Assembly (NCBI GenBank): GCA_014872805.1 | Contig: WKFN01000011.1 | Location: 41,219-105,218, forward strand | Origin: Opacimonas sp014872805 | Lineage (GTDB): Bacteria > Pseudomonadota > Gammaproteobacteria > Enterobacterales > Alteromonadaceae | DNA length: 64,000 nt | Reading direction: 5' to 3' | In this document: positions 52,420 through 59,789 of the stretch, in pieces | Position numbering within the stretch: the first letter of the stretch is position 1 | Layout: each line of letters starts with the position of its first letter | Position numbers and translations under genes: made by a program | Notes under the pieces: generated by a model | The model's input: the letters and a program-made list of their open reading frames with translations, nothing else | The model's database searches: none | Told to the model about the DNA's origin: nothing

Positions 52420-52470
52420 CTAACCAAAATATGGTGTTTTTTACTAACTGGTATGGTCAAAAAAACTAAC
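52420..52470 (+). promoter_or_regulatory. Tandem upstream activating repeats (candidate enhancer for sigma-54 promoter)
   Basis: CTAAC occurs at 52420-52424, 52444-52448 and 52466-52470 (spacing 24 and 22), and TATGGT at 52430-52435 and 52452-52457 (spacing 22), that is about two helical turns. The block ends 72 bases before the -24 GG of the sigma-54 element, the normal place for an enhancer-binding protein such as PspF. A shorter copy precedes the pspC-type gene. Confidence 0.6.
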
Positions 52471-52540
52471 CTAGGCTTTTTGTGAGCAGATGTTAAAAAA
52501 AAAACTAAGTAAAATATAGGTTTACGATTTTTTTTTAGGA

Positions 52541-52557
52541 TTGGCATAACCTTAGCA
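52541..52557 (+). promoter_or_regulatory. Sigma-54 (-24/-12) promoter
   Basis: TTGGCATAACCTTAGCA: GG at 52543-52544 and GC at 52555-52556 have the obligatory spacing, and only two bases of the core differ from TGGCAC-N5-TTGCA. Transcription would start near 52568, about 55 bases before the 51-aa ORF. Confidence 0.75.
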
Positions 52558-52623
52558 ATAGTTAATACGACTTAAACAATACGATGTAAATATTGTAATT
52601 AACTTGCTAAAAAGGGTATGACC

Positions 52624-52779
52624 ATGACGGTTAAAACTAAACTTGCCAATACAGCACACCAATTTTCGTTAGACGACCAACCACAGTTTGCGCCGAAGAT
52701 CCATGTGATTCATATTGTACAAGACACCATTGCCTCGAACGTTAAAGTGCTTATAGCTGCCGCAGACGAGGCTGAATGA
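52624..52779 (+). CDS. 51-aa unknown protein in sigma-54 unit
   Basis: Small soluble protein MTVKTKLANTAH... ending in VLIAAADEAE, not recognised as any family. AAAGGG at 52611-52616 lies seven bases before ATG 52624; an in-frame ATG at 52618 is too close to it. No signal peptide or strong membrane helix. One base separates its stop from the next ORF, so the two form a bicistronic unit between the sigma-54 promoter and the terminator at 52946. Confidence 0.6.
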   Translation: MTVKTKLANTAHQFSLDDQPQFAPKIHVIHIVQDTIASNVKVLIAAADEAE

Positions 52780-52780
52780 T

Positions 52781-52909
52781 ATGTTTTTCATAGACTTAGT
52801 GTGGTTGTTTAGTGCACCTATCCTTGCCTTTGTTGCTGCAGTAGGTTTATGGATGAGTAGTCTAAAAATTCCACATCATATTAGTAGATTGAAACGTCGC
52901 TGGTGTTAA
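52781..52909 (+). CDS. 42-aa membrane peptide, PspG-like by position
   Basis: One hydrophobic helix (MFFIDLVWLFSAPILAF then VAAVGLWM), followed by SSLKIPHHISRLKRRWC, a basic tail. GAGG at 52768-52771 is nine bases before ATG 52781. Position (just after dusA, under a sigma-54 promoter) equals that of E. coli pspG. The tail (LK-P...R..RRW) is reminiscent of the C-terminus of PspG (IKAPK...YDRWRY), but PspG is about 80 aa, so this is either a reduced homologue or an analogue. Confidence 0.6.
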   Translation: MFFIDLVWLFSAPILAFVAAVGLWMSSLKIPHHISRLKRRWC

Positions 52910-52945
52910 TCATCGCGACACAGTACTTCTCCCAAACTCCCTTTG

Positions 52946-52969
52946 GCCACCATCACGGTGGCTTTTTTT
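52946..52969 (+). terminator. Intrinsic terminator of the small-protein operon
   Basis: GCCACC (52946-52951)/GGTGGC (52957-52962), loop ATCAC, T7 tail. It is 36 bases past the 42-aa gene and separates it from the pspC-type gene, which therefore needs its own promoter. Confidence 0.92.
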
Positions 52970-52993
52970 ATGTCTAAAATCTAGTTTTAGATA

Positions 52994-53023
52994 TTTTACT
53001 AACTATTGGTCAAAAACGCTAAC
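52994..53023 (+). promoter_or_regulatory. Second upstream activating repeat block
   Basis: TTTTACTAAC (52994-53003), ATTGGTCAAAAA (53005-53016) and CTAAC (53019-53023) repeat the order of the block at 52439-52470. Its end is 73 bases before the -24 GG at 53097, against 72 in the first copy. Confidence 0.6.
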
Positions 53024-53094
53024 TTGCATACCCTCTGTATTACTTGGTTTTCATCTTGTTATATTAAATCACTTAAAATCAATGATTTAGACAC

Positions 53095-53111
53095 TTGGCA
53101 TGAAGATTGAA
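53095..53111 (+). promoter_or_regulatory. Sigma-54-like promoter of the pspC-domain gene
   Basis: TTGGCATGAAGATTGAA: -24 element TGGCAT as in the first promoter and -12 element TTGAA, with GA rather than GC at the key position (53109-53110). Correct spacing. Weaker than the first copy on its own, but supported by the matching upstream block. Confidence 0.55.
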
Positions 53112-53158
53112 TTACTTAAATAGAAAAGTTGTATCAGTAATATAATAAGGAGACCAAA

Positions 53159-53365
53159 ATGAATGTACATAAATGCGATACTAGATTGTACCGTGATGCT
53201 AGCAATCCTCTAATTAGTGGTGTCTGTAGTGGCATTGCAAAACGCTTTAATCTGGATGCTATCTGGGTCAGAGCGGCAGCTGTCGCACTCTTCCTGTTTG
53301 CTCCGACAGCCATAGCATTGGGTTATGTATTAGGGATTTTGTTTTTGCGCAAGCGCTATGCATAA
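53159..53365 (+). CDS. Small PspC-domain membrane protein
   Basis: 68 aa consisting almost only of a PspC domain: RLYRDASNPLISGVCSGIAKRFNLDAIWVRAA then one hydrophobic helix (about 40-62) and KRYA. Canonical PspC is longer and activates PspF signalling under envelope stress; this orphan copy lacks the C-terminal part. An AAGGAG lies just before ATG 53159. Own sigma-54-like promoter and enhancer repeat upstream. Confidence 0.85.
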   Translation: MNVHKCDTRLYRDASNPLISGVCSGIAKRFNLDAIWVRAAAVALFLFAPTAIALGYVLGILFLRKRYA

Positions 53366-53426
53366 TGTCACTATAGATAAAAACTATGAAGTACATCAAA
53401 AATTTGTCACATAAAAACGCGCAAAA

Positions 53427-53448
53427 TGATGCTATGCTATTAGCATCA
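53427..53448. repeat. Inverted repeat before the DUF2333 gene
   Basis: TGATGCTA (53427-53434) and TAGCATCA (53441-53448), perfect 8-bp arms around 6 bases, ending 20 bases before the start codon. Candidate operator, or hairpin upstream of the ribosome-binding site. Confidence 0.45.
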
Positions 53449-53468
53449 CTTTTGTGCTAGGGAATGCC

Positions 53469-54458
53469 ATGCCAGAATCCATTAATTTCAAGAACATCGG
53501 TTTTGCGACACTCGCTATTATTTTTATTTTAACTATCATCGGTTGGGTTTGGAGTTGGACGCCAGGAACCTTTTCGGTGAAAGACATCGTTGCAGAGCAA
53601 GCAAATGCGCTACAAGTCGAACCCGTTGTCGGTTTTGCCACGACTACCGCCGTTATCGAAGTGGGTGATGTCTTGCTCCACAAAACCGGTGGCTATCTGA
53701 GTAACGACATTGCCCCTCCGGGGGTACTGATGGACAATATGCCAGCATGGGAATTTGGCGTACTCGAGATGTTACGCGATGTCACTTTGGCGTTGCGTAA
53801 AGACTTTTCGCGATCGCAATCACAGTCGGTTGAAAATGAATTTTTGGTCAAAGCACAGCCTAATCTCAATATCGATAGTAGCAAATGGATTTTGCCGTCT
53901 GCCGAATCTCAATATGGTGAAGCGATTGATTTGATTAAGGCTTATCGTTTCGCGCTAACCCAACAACAGGCGAGCAGTCAGTTTTTTGCTAGGGCAGACA
54001 ATCTACGGGATTATCTTAAAGAAGTCGAAAAGCGATTGGGTTCCATGTCACAAAAGCTCAGTGCTAGCGTTGGGGCAGATGTTATCAACACAGATTTAGC
54101 TGGAGATGCGTTAGCATCTCAGTCGACGCCAACCCCCATGCAACTGACCAACAAAACAAGTTGGTTTAAGATTGACGATAATTTTTATCAAGCTCGCGGA
54201 ATGGCTTGGGCGTTATTACACATTTTACGCGGCATCGAAATGGACTTTCGCGATATTTTAGTTAACAAAAATGCCTTGGTTAGTCTGCGACAAATTATTC
54301 GCGAACTCGAAGCGACCCAAGATACAGTGTGGAGTCCTATGATTTTGAATGGCAGCGGTTTTGGTATGCTCGCAAATCATTCATTGGTCATGGCTAATTA
54401 TATATCTAGAGCCAATGCTGGCATCATTGAACTAGCAGAATTACTCAATCGAGGCTAA
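53469..54458 (+). CDS. DUF2333 family membrane-anchored protein
   Basis: 329 aa: one N-terminal helix (about 10-30, IGFATLAIIFILTIIGWVW) then a soluble, mostly helical periplasmic domain with YLSNDIAPPGVLMDNMPAWEFGVLEM and TSWFKIDDNFYQARGMAWALLH. Matches DUF2333, function unknown. ATG 53469 follows AGGGA (53459-53463) by five bases; the GTG at 53454 is rejected. Confidence 0.82.
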   Translation: MPESINFKNIGFATLAIIFILTIIGWVWSWTPGTFSVKDIVAEQANALQVEPVVGFATTTAVIEVGDVLLHKTGGYLSNDIAPPGVLMDNMPAWEFGVLEMLRDVTLALRKDFSRSQSQSVENEFLVKAQPNLNIDSSKWILPSAESQYGEAIDLIKAYRFALTQQQASSQFFARADNLRDYLKEVEKRLGSMSQKLSASVGADVINTDLAGDALASQSTPTPMQLTNKTSWFKIDDNFYQARGMAWALLHILRGIEMDFRDILVNKNALVSLRQIIRELEATQDTVWSPMILNGSGFGMLANHSLVMANYISRANAGIIELAELLNRG

Positions 54459-54489
54459 AACAATTTAATATCAAACACATGGAACGCAA

Positions 54490-55242
54490 ATGAAAACACA
54501 TATCGCAGTCGTAATATCAGGTCTCTTGTTGAGTACTACTTCTCATGCTGACACTTTGTTAGGTCTTTACGGTGGTGCTCAAATGTGGGCAATGGAAAGC
54601 GAAGGCGCGTTTGCTTCAGACGCGAATTTGGCGAACTTTACTTTTGATGATGAACGCCAAGGTTCTTATTATTTAGCGTTTGAGCATTTTATTCCGTTGG
54701 TGCCAAATGCTAAATTAATTCATACCAGTTTTGATACTGATGGGTTCACGGATTTATCTAGTAGCTTTACTTTTGGTGGCGAAACTTTTGCATCCGATAC
54801 GCGACTAAATACCGATGTCGAAATGAGTATGACCGATCATATTTTGTATTACGAAATCCTCGATAATGATTTGATCAGCATTGATTTGGGGATCAACGCC
54901 AAGAAAATAGACGCGACAATCAGTGTGGACGATACGGTAAATGGCGTCTCAGGTTCTCAAGACGTTACTGGCTATATTCCAATGGTCTATTCCAAAATTG
55001 AGTTTGGGATCCCTGCGACCGATTGGTCGATTTTTGCTGAAGGCAGTTATTTATCGATTGATGACAACAGCGTGAGCGATCTCAATGCAGCCTTTGAATA
55101 CCGCATTATAGATAGCTTAGCCGTGAATGTTGCCCTGCAAATTGGCGGGCGAGCAGTCACTATCGAATTGGACGATCTTGACAACACCTTCACTGATTTA
55201 AAATTCAGTGGAGTGTATGCCGGAATTGAAGTCCATTTCTAA
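54490..55242 (+). CDS. TIGR04219 family outer membrane beta-barrel protein
   Basis: 250 aa, signal peptide about 1-20 (TSHAD). Starts LLGLYGGAQMW after cleavage and shows alternating amphipathic strands, ending VYAGIEVHF with a terminal Phe typical of BAM-inserted barrels. Fits the TIGR04219 family found in Alteromonadales and Vibrio relatives; function unknown. Confidence 0.85.
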   Translation: MKTHIAVVISGLLLSTTSHADTLLGLYGGAQMWAMESEGAFASDANLANFTFDDERQGSYYLAFEHFIPLVPNAKLIHTSFDTDGFTDLSSSFTFGGETFASDTRLNTDVEMSMTDHILYYEILDNDLISIDLGINAKKIDATISVDDTVNGVSGSQDVTGYIPMVYSKIEFGIPATDWSIFAEGSYLSIDDNSVSDLNAAFEYRIIDSLAVNVALQIGGRAVTIELDDLDNTFTDLKFSGVYAGIEVHF

Positions 55243-55275
55243 TATCCTTTCAATTTCTTTAGTCTAAAAAGTAAT

Positions 55276-55357
55276 AAAAAATCGTTAATTATTCTTTTAT
55301 ATTATACCTGAGGTAGTTTAAAGTGAAGGCATAGATAACAAGGGTTAACGATTTTTT
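55276..55357 (+). repeat. Perfect 13-bp inverted repeat ending at the cysJ start codon
   Basis: AAAAAATCGTTAA (55276-55288) and TTAACGATTTTTT (55345-55357) are exact complements 56 bases apart; the right arm is immediately followed by ATG 55358. The nearest SD-like bases (AAGGG, 55340-55344) are 13 nt from the ATG. If the left arm is transcribed, the region next to the start codon is sequestered; otherwise it is a paired operator. Confidence 0.6.
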
Positions 55358-57148
55358 ATGGCAAATCCAAACGTACCAGGTGTACTTGCTCCCGCACAAC
55401 TTAGTGCCATTACGCAAGCAATTCAAGGTCTTGATAATCAACAGTTAAGCTGGGTGAGTGGCTATATAGCTGGCTTAGCATCAGCGCAAGGTGGTGTTGT
55501 TGCAACCAGTGAAGCACCGGCTAACCAAGCACAACTTACGGTTTTATACGGTTCACAAACTGGCAATGCCAAAGGTGTTGCACACGCGGTTGCCGAAAAA
55601 GCCAACGCTTCTGGCGTAAATGCTAAAGTTGTTTCGATGGCTGATTATAAGCCAAGAGCTCTAAAAGCTGAGACGCATGTTGCCATTATCGTATCAACTC
55701 ATGGCGAAGGCGACGCACCGGATGATGCGGTTGAGTTGCACGAATTTGTCGCCAGCAAAAAAGCCCCTAAGCTTGCTAATACCAAATACGCTGTGCTTGG
55801 ATTAGGTGATACTAGTTATGAGTTTTTCTGCCAAACGGCGAAAGATTTTGACTCAAGACTTGCCGCGCTTGGTGCGACGGCTGTTGCTGAACGAGTTGAT
55901 TGTGATGTGGATTACGCCCAAGCTTCAGCTGCCTGGATGGACAGTGTCATCGCAGCAATAAAAGACGATTTTAATCAGTCAGTCGGAACGTTGGCAACCA
56001 CTCTCTCAGCAGCAAATACACCGGTTGCCGTATCCCAATACAACAAGCAAAACCCGTTCGCAGCGACCTTGACAGAGAGTCTAAAAATCACCGGTCGCGA
56101 TTCAATTAAAGACATTCGCCATATTGAAATTAGTTTAGAAGACTCCGGTATTCAATACCAAGTGGGCGATGCCCTTGGTGTGTATTTTAGTAACTCTGAT
56201 GACGTGGTTAATCGTATATTGGCAGTATTATCATTAGAGGAACAAACTCAAGTGGAAGTCGCAGGCGAATCCTTGTCATTAAGAACCGCTTTAGCTGATA
56301 AATTAGAACTGACCCTCTCTTATCCTACCTTCATCACTAAGTTAGCAGACAGTACAGGTGCAGAATCATTAAAAACGCTTTTGGAAGACAAAGCGGCCTT
56401 GCGTGAATACATCGCAAAACGTCAAATTGTCGATATTATCATCGACCATCCTGTTGCATGTTCAGCACAACAATTAGTCGATGCATTGCGTCCAATCACT
56501 CCGCGTTTGTATTCAATTGCGTCTTCGCAAAGTGAAGTGGAAGATGAAGTACATTTAACGGTTGCTTTAGTCGAATACGATGAGTTTGGCTTCACGCATC
56601 AAGGTGGTGCATCAGGATTTCTGGGCAAACGTTTGGCAGAAGGCGATACGGTTAACGTCTATGTTGAACCAAATAATAACTTCCGTTTACCAGACGATCC
56701 CAATACACCTGTCATTATGATTGGCCCAGGCACTGGCATAGCGCCATTCAGAGCATTCATGCAAGAGCGAGATGCACAAGGTGCTGCAGGTGATAATTGG
56801 TTATTCTTTGGCAATCCACATTTTACTCAAGATTTTCTGTATCAAACAGAATGGCAAGGATACAAAAAGTCGGGCTTGTTAAGTCGGGTGTCTCTTGCGT
56901 GGTCACGTGACCAAGAAGAAAAGATCTATGTACAACACCGCCTGCTTGAACAGGGCGCGGAAGTGTATGCATGGCTTGAGCGCGGGGCACACGTTTATGT
57001 GTGTGGTGATGCAACACACATGGCGAAAGACGTAGAAAATGCATTACTCACTATTTATCAAACCCATGGCAAGCTGTCTGAAGCGGATGCCAAACAAGCG
57101 CTTTTAGCTCTGCGCAAAGCCAAACGTTATCAGAAGGATGTTTACTAA
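55358..57148 (+). CDS. cysJ: Sulfite reductase (NADPH) flavoprotein alpha subunit
   Basis: Delivers electrons from NADPH to CysI in assimilatory sulfite reduction. 596 aa: FMN flavodoxin domain about 60-205 (LYGSQTGNAKGVA, STHGEGDAPDD, LGLGDTSYEFFCQTAKDFD), connecting region, FAD domain with RLYSIASS, and NADPH domain MIGPGTGIAPFRAFMQERDAQG, ending RYQKDVY. Stop and cysI start overlap by one base (TAATG). A long inverted repeat marks its 5' end. Confidence 0.97.
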   Translation: MANPNVPGVLAPAQLSAITQAIQGLDNQQLSWVSGYIAGLASAQGGVVATSEAPANQAQLTVLYGSQTGNAKGVAHAVAEKANASGVNAKVVSMADYKPRALKAETHVAIIVSTHGEGDAPDDAVELHEFVASKKAPKLANTKYAVLGLGDTSYEFFCQTAKDFDSRLAALGATAVAERVDCDVDYAQASAAWMDSVIAAIKDDFNQSVGTLATTLSAANTPVAVSQYNKQNPFAATLTESLKITGRDSIKDIRHIEISLEDSGIQYQVGDALGVYFSNSDDVVNRILAVLSLEEQTQVEVAGESLSLRTALADKLELTLSYPTFITKLADSTGAESLKTLLEDKAALREYIAKRQIVDIIIDHPVACSAQQLVDALRPITPRLYSIASSQSEVEDEVHLTVALVEYDEFGFTHQGGASGFLGKRLAEGDTVNVYVEPNNNFRLPDDPNTPVIMIGPGTGIAPFRAFMQERDAQGAAGDNWLFFGNPHFTQDFLYQTEWQGYKKSGLLSRVSLAWSRDQEEKIYVQHRLLEQGAEVYAWLERGAHVYVCGDATHMAKDVENALLTIYQTHGKLSEADAKQALLALRKAKRYQKDVY

Positions 57149-58851
57149 TGAGTGATTCAAAGAACCTAATCGTTGAGGGTAAACTTGCTGATAACGAGCG
57201 TATCAAAGGCGAGAGTAATTTCTTGCGCGGGACCATAGCGGACGATTTGCAAGATGACATGACAGGTGGCTTTACCTCTGATAACTTTCAATTAATTCGT
57301 TTTCACGGCATGTATCAGCAAGATGACCGTGATATTCGCCCTGAGCGCATCAAGCAAAAACTAGAGCCATTACACAATGTCATGCTTCGTGCGCGTTTGC
57401 CAGGTGGTGTTATTACGCCTAAGCAATGGTTGGCGATTGATGAATTTGCCGATTCACATACCATCTATGGCAGTATTCGTCTGACGACACGTCAAACATT
57501 TCAGTTCCATGGTGTCCTGAAGCCACATATTAAATTGATGCATCAAACTCTGAATAAAATCGGTATTGATTCGATTGCTACAGCTGGCGATGTGAACCGA
57601 AATGTCCTGTGTACATCAAACCCTGAAGCGTCCAAAGTGCACCAAGAAGCCTATGCGTGGGCGGTCAAAATTAGTGAGCACTTATTGCCAAGAACCAAGG
57701 CATATGCCGAAGTCTGGCTAGATGAAGAAAAAGTGGAAACTACAGAAGAACCGATTTTAGGCAATAACTACTTACCCCGTAAATTCAAAACGACCGTGGT
57801 CATTCCGCCGCAGAACGATGTGGACGTGCATGCGAACGATTTGAGCTTTGTTGCGATTGCACAAGGTGATAAGTTAATTGGTTTTAATGTACTCGTCGGG
57901 GGGGGCTTAGCCATGACCCATGGTGATCACAGTACGTTTCCACGCAAAGCTGATGACTTTGGCTTTATCCCTTTAGAACATACGTTGGCGGTTGCTGAAG
58001 CGGTTGTTACGACGCAGCGCGATTGGGGTAATCGGGTGAATCGCAAAAATGCCAAAACCAAATATACCCTTGAGCGAGTGGGTGTTGAAACCTTTAAGAG
58101 GGAAGTTGAAAAACGTGCTGGAGTGATTTTTGCACCATCTGCAGAGTATGCATTCACAGGGCGCGGTGATCGCTTCGGTTGGGTCGAAGGCGTGGACGGC
58201 AATTATCACTTAACGTGCTTTATCGAAAATGGCCGGATTCTTGATTATCCAGAAAAAACCTTAAAAACCGGTTGTCGCGAAATCGCCAAGATCCATACGG
58301 GTGAGTTCCGTATGACAGCGAACCAAAATTTGGTGATTGCTCAGGTGGCACCAGAGCATAAAGCGCAGATTGAAGCGTTGGCCAAGCAACACGGATTAAT
58401 GCCAGACGTCTCAAAACAACGCACAGATTCTATGGCGTGTGTTTCTTTGCCAACATGTCCATTAGCGATGGCGGAAGCCGAGCGTTACTTACCCGATGCG
58501 GTGACTCAAATTGAAAGCATGTTGGCAAAACACAATTTGGCTGATGAATCGATTATTTATCGTATCACTGGATGTCCCAATGGCTGTGGCCGCGCGATGC
58601 TCGCAGAGGTAGGTCTAGTCGGTAAAGGTCCGGGTAAATACAACTTGCATCTTGGTGGTAACCGTGAAGGTACGCGAATTCCCAAAATGTATCGAGAAAA
58701 TATTACTGATACTGAAATTATGAGTATCCTCGACGATCTAATTGCTCGTTGGGCAAAAGAACGAACTGCAGACGAAGCGTTTGGTGATTTTGTGATCCGT
58801 GCTGAGATCGTTGCCCCAGTGGTGGATTCAGCGAGGGATTTTTATGCCTAG
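57148..58851 (+). CDS. cysI: Sulfite reductase (NADPH) hemoprotein beta subunit
   Basis: Siroheme/[4Fe-4S] subunit reducing sulfite to sulfide with six electrons. 567 aa. Cluster cysteines lie in ACVSLPTCPLAMAEAERYL and GCPNGCGRAML; siroheme/anion contacts in IRLTTRQTFQFHG and GDVNRNVLC. Coupled to cysJ, and overlaps cysH by 8 bp. Confidence 0.97.
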   Translation: MSDSKNLIVEGKLADNERIKGESNFLRGTIADDLQDDMTGGFTSDNFQLIRFHGMYQQDDRDIRPERIKQKLEPLHNVMLRARLPGGVITPKQWLAIDEFADSHTIYGSIRLTTRQTFQFHGVLKPHIKLMHQTLNKIGIDSIATAGDVNRNVLCTSNPEASKVHQEAYAWAVKISEHLLPRTKAYAEVWLDEEKVETTEEPILGNNYLPRKFKTTVVIPPQNDVDVHANDLSFVAIAQGDKLIGFNVLVGGGLAMTHGDHSTFPRKADDFGFIPLEHTLAVAEAVVTTQRDWGNRVNRKNAKTKYTLERVGVETFKREVEKRAGVIFAPSAEYAFTGRGDRFGWVEGVDGNYHLTCFIENGRILDYPEKTLKTGCREIAKIHTGEFRMTANQNLVIAQVAPEHKAQIEALAKQHGLMPDVSKQRTDSMACVSLPTCPLAMAEAERYLPDAVTQIESMLAKHNLADESIIYRITGCPNGCGRAMLAEVGLVGKGPGKYNLHLGGNREGTRIPKMYRENITDTEIMSILDDLIARWAKERTADEAFGDFVIRAEIVAPVVDSARDFYA

Positions 58852-59578
58852 TCTTGCCACTCAGCAATTTTCGGAGTTTGAACGCTCCGATATCGCTCGC
58901 CACAATGAAGTGCTCGAGAATATGTCGCCGTTGGCTCGCATTGAGTGGGCATTTGCGAATTTGCCCGAACAAGCCATTGTCTCGTCAAGCTTTGGTGCTC
59001 AGTCTGCTGTCATGTTGCATTTGATTAATACGGTTGCACCTGGTACACCAGTTGTGTTGACGGATACTGGTTATTTGTTTCCTGAAACGTATCAATTTAT
59101 TGATGAGCTCAGTGAGCGTCTTAGTTTAAACCTTAAGGTGTATCGCGCGCCTTGGACTGCTGCATGGCAAGAGGCTCGCTATGGCAAGTTATGGGAAAAA
59201 GGGCTTGAGGGCATCGAACAATACAATCAAATCAACAAGGTTGAGCCAATGCAGCGAGCTTTGCAAGAACTTGGTGTCGGCACTTGGTTTGCAGGCTTAC
59301 GTCGTTCACAATCTCAAGGGCGCAGTCAGTTATCTGTATTGCAAAATATTGGACAGCAAATCAAAGTTTACCCAATTATTGATCAGTCCAATAAACAACT
59401 TCACGAATATCTTAAAGCGCATAAATTGCCCTATCATCCATTGTGGGAACAAGGCTACGTGTCCATTGGTGATTGGCATACTACTCGAGCTTTAACGGAT
59501 GGCATGAGTGAAGAAGATACGCGATTTAATGGTCTCAAGCGAGAATGTGGTCTGCATGAGTTTGGAGATGGGATTTAA
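58844..59578 (+). CDS. cysH: Phosphoadenosine phosphosulfate reductase
   Basis: Reduces PAPS to sulfite with thioredoxin. 244 aa. Adenylyl-binding PP-loop SSSFGAQSAVMLH and catalytic Cys235 in KRECGLHEFG near the C-terminus. The CC...CxxC iron-sulfur motif of APS reductases is absent, so it is the PAPS type. ATG 58844 has GAGGGA (58833-58838) five bases ahead; the longer frame runs through cysI. Confidence 0.96.
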   Translation: MPSLATQQFSEFERSDIARHNEVLENMSPLARIEWAFANLPEQAIVSSSFGAQSAVMLHLINTVAPGTPVVLTDTGYLFPETYQFIDELSERLSLNLKVYRAPWTAAWQEARYGKLWEKGLEGIEQYNQINKVEPMQRALQELGVGTWFAGLRRSQSQGRSQLSVLQNIGQQIKVYPIIDQSNKQLHEYLKAHKLPYHPLWEQGYVSIGDWHTTRALTDGMSEEDTRFNGLKRECGLHEFGDGI

Positions 59579-59673
59579 TAGATCTCAAATTTTTTTGAGC
59601 ACTTGCTTCATCTCAGAACAATACTGTCCTTGCTCACCACGCCTGAACACCTTCGCTAGTTCGGAGCTATAGC

Positions 59674-59724
59674 TTGTCATTTCAGTGTCATATAATTGTA
59701 ACAATCTTGTCATAAAACTTGATT
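59674..59724 (+). promoter_or_regulatory. Array of PhoB half-sites (Pho boxes) with overlapping promoter
   Basis: Five 7-mers start exactly every 11 bases: TTGTCAT (59674), GTGTCAT (59685), TTGTAAC (59696), TTGTCAT (59707), CTTGATT (59718), with 4-base A/T-rich spacers. This is the layout of PhoB binding sites (consensus CTGTCAT + 4). TTGATT (59719-59724) can act as -35, 17 bases before -10 TATATT (59742-59747). It stands upstream of the small exported protein. Confidence 0.7.
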
Positions 59725-59789
59725 TTTATAACCAAATGTTCTATATTTTAATTGTTGCCGGAATAAGCTGGCAGCGAAGGAGTATAAAT

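Noticed and set aside
53454..53468. GTG 53454 as start of the DUF2333 gene
   Set aside because: The SD (AGGGA 53459-53463) would lie inside the coding sequence; ATG 53469 fits it.
59579..59600. CTCAAA-TTTT-TTTGAG hairpin after cysH as a terminator
   Set aside because: A/T-rich 6-bp stem with no T run after it; too unstable to call.
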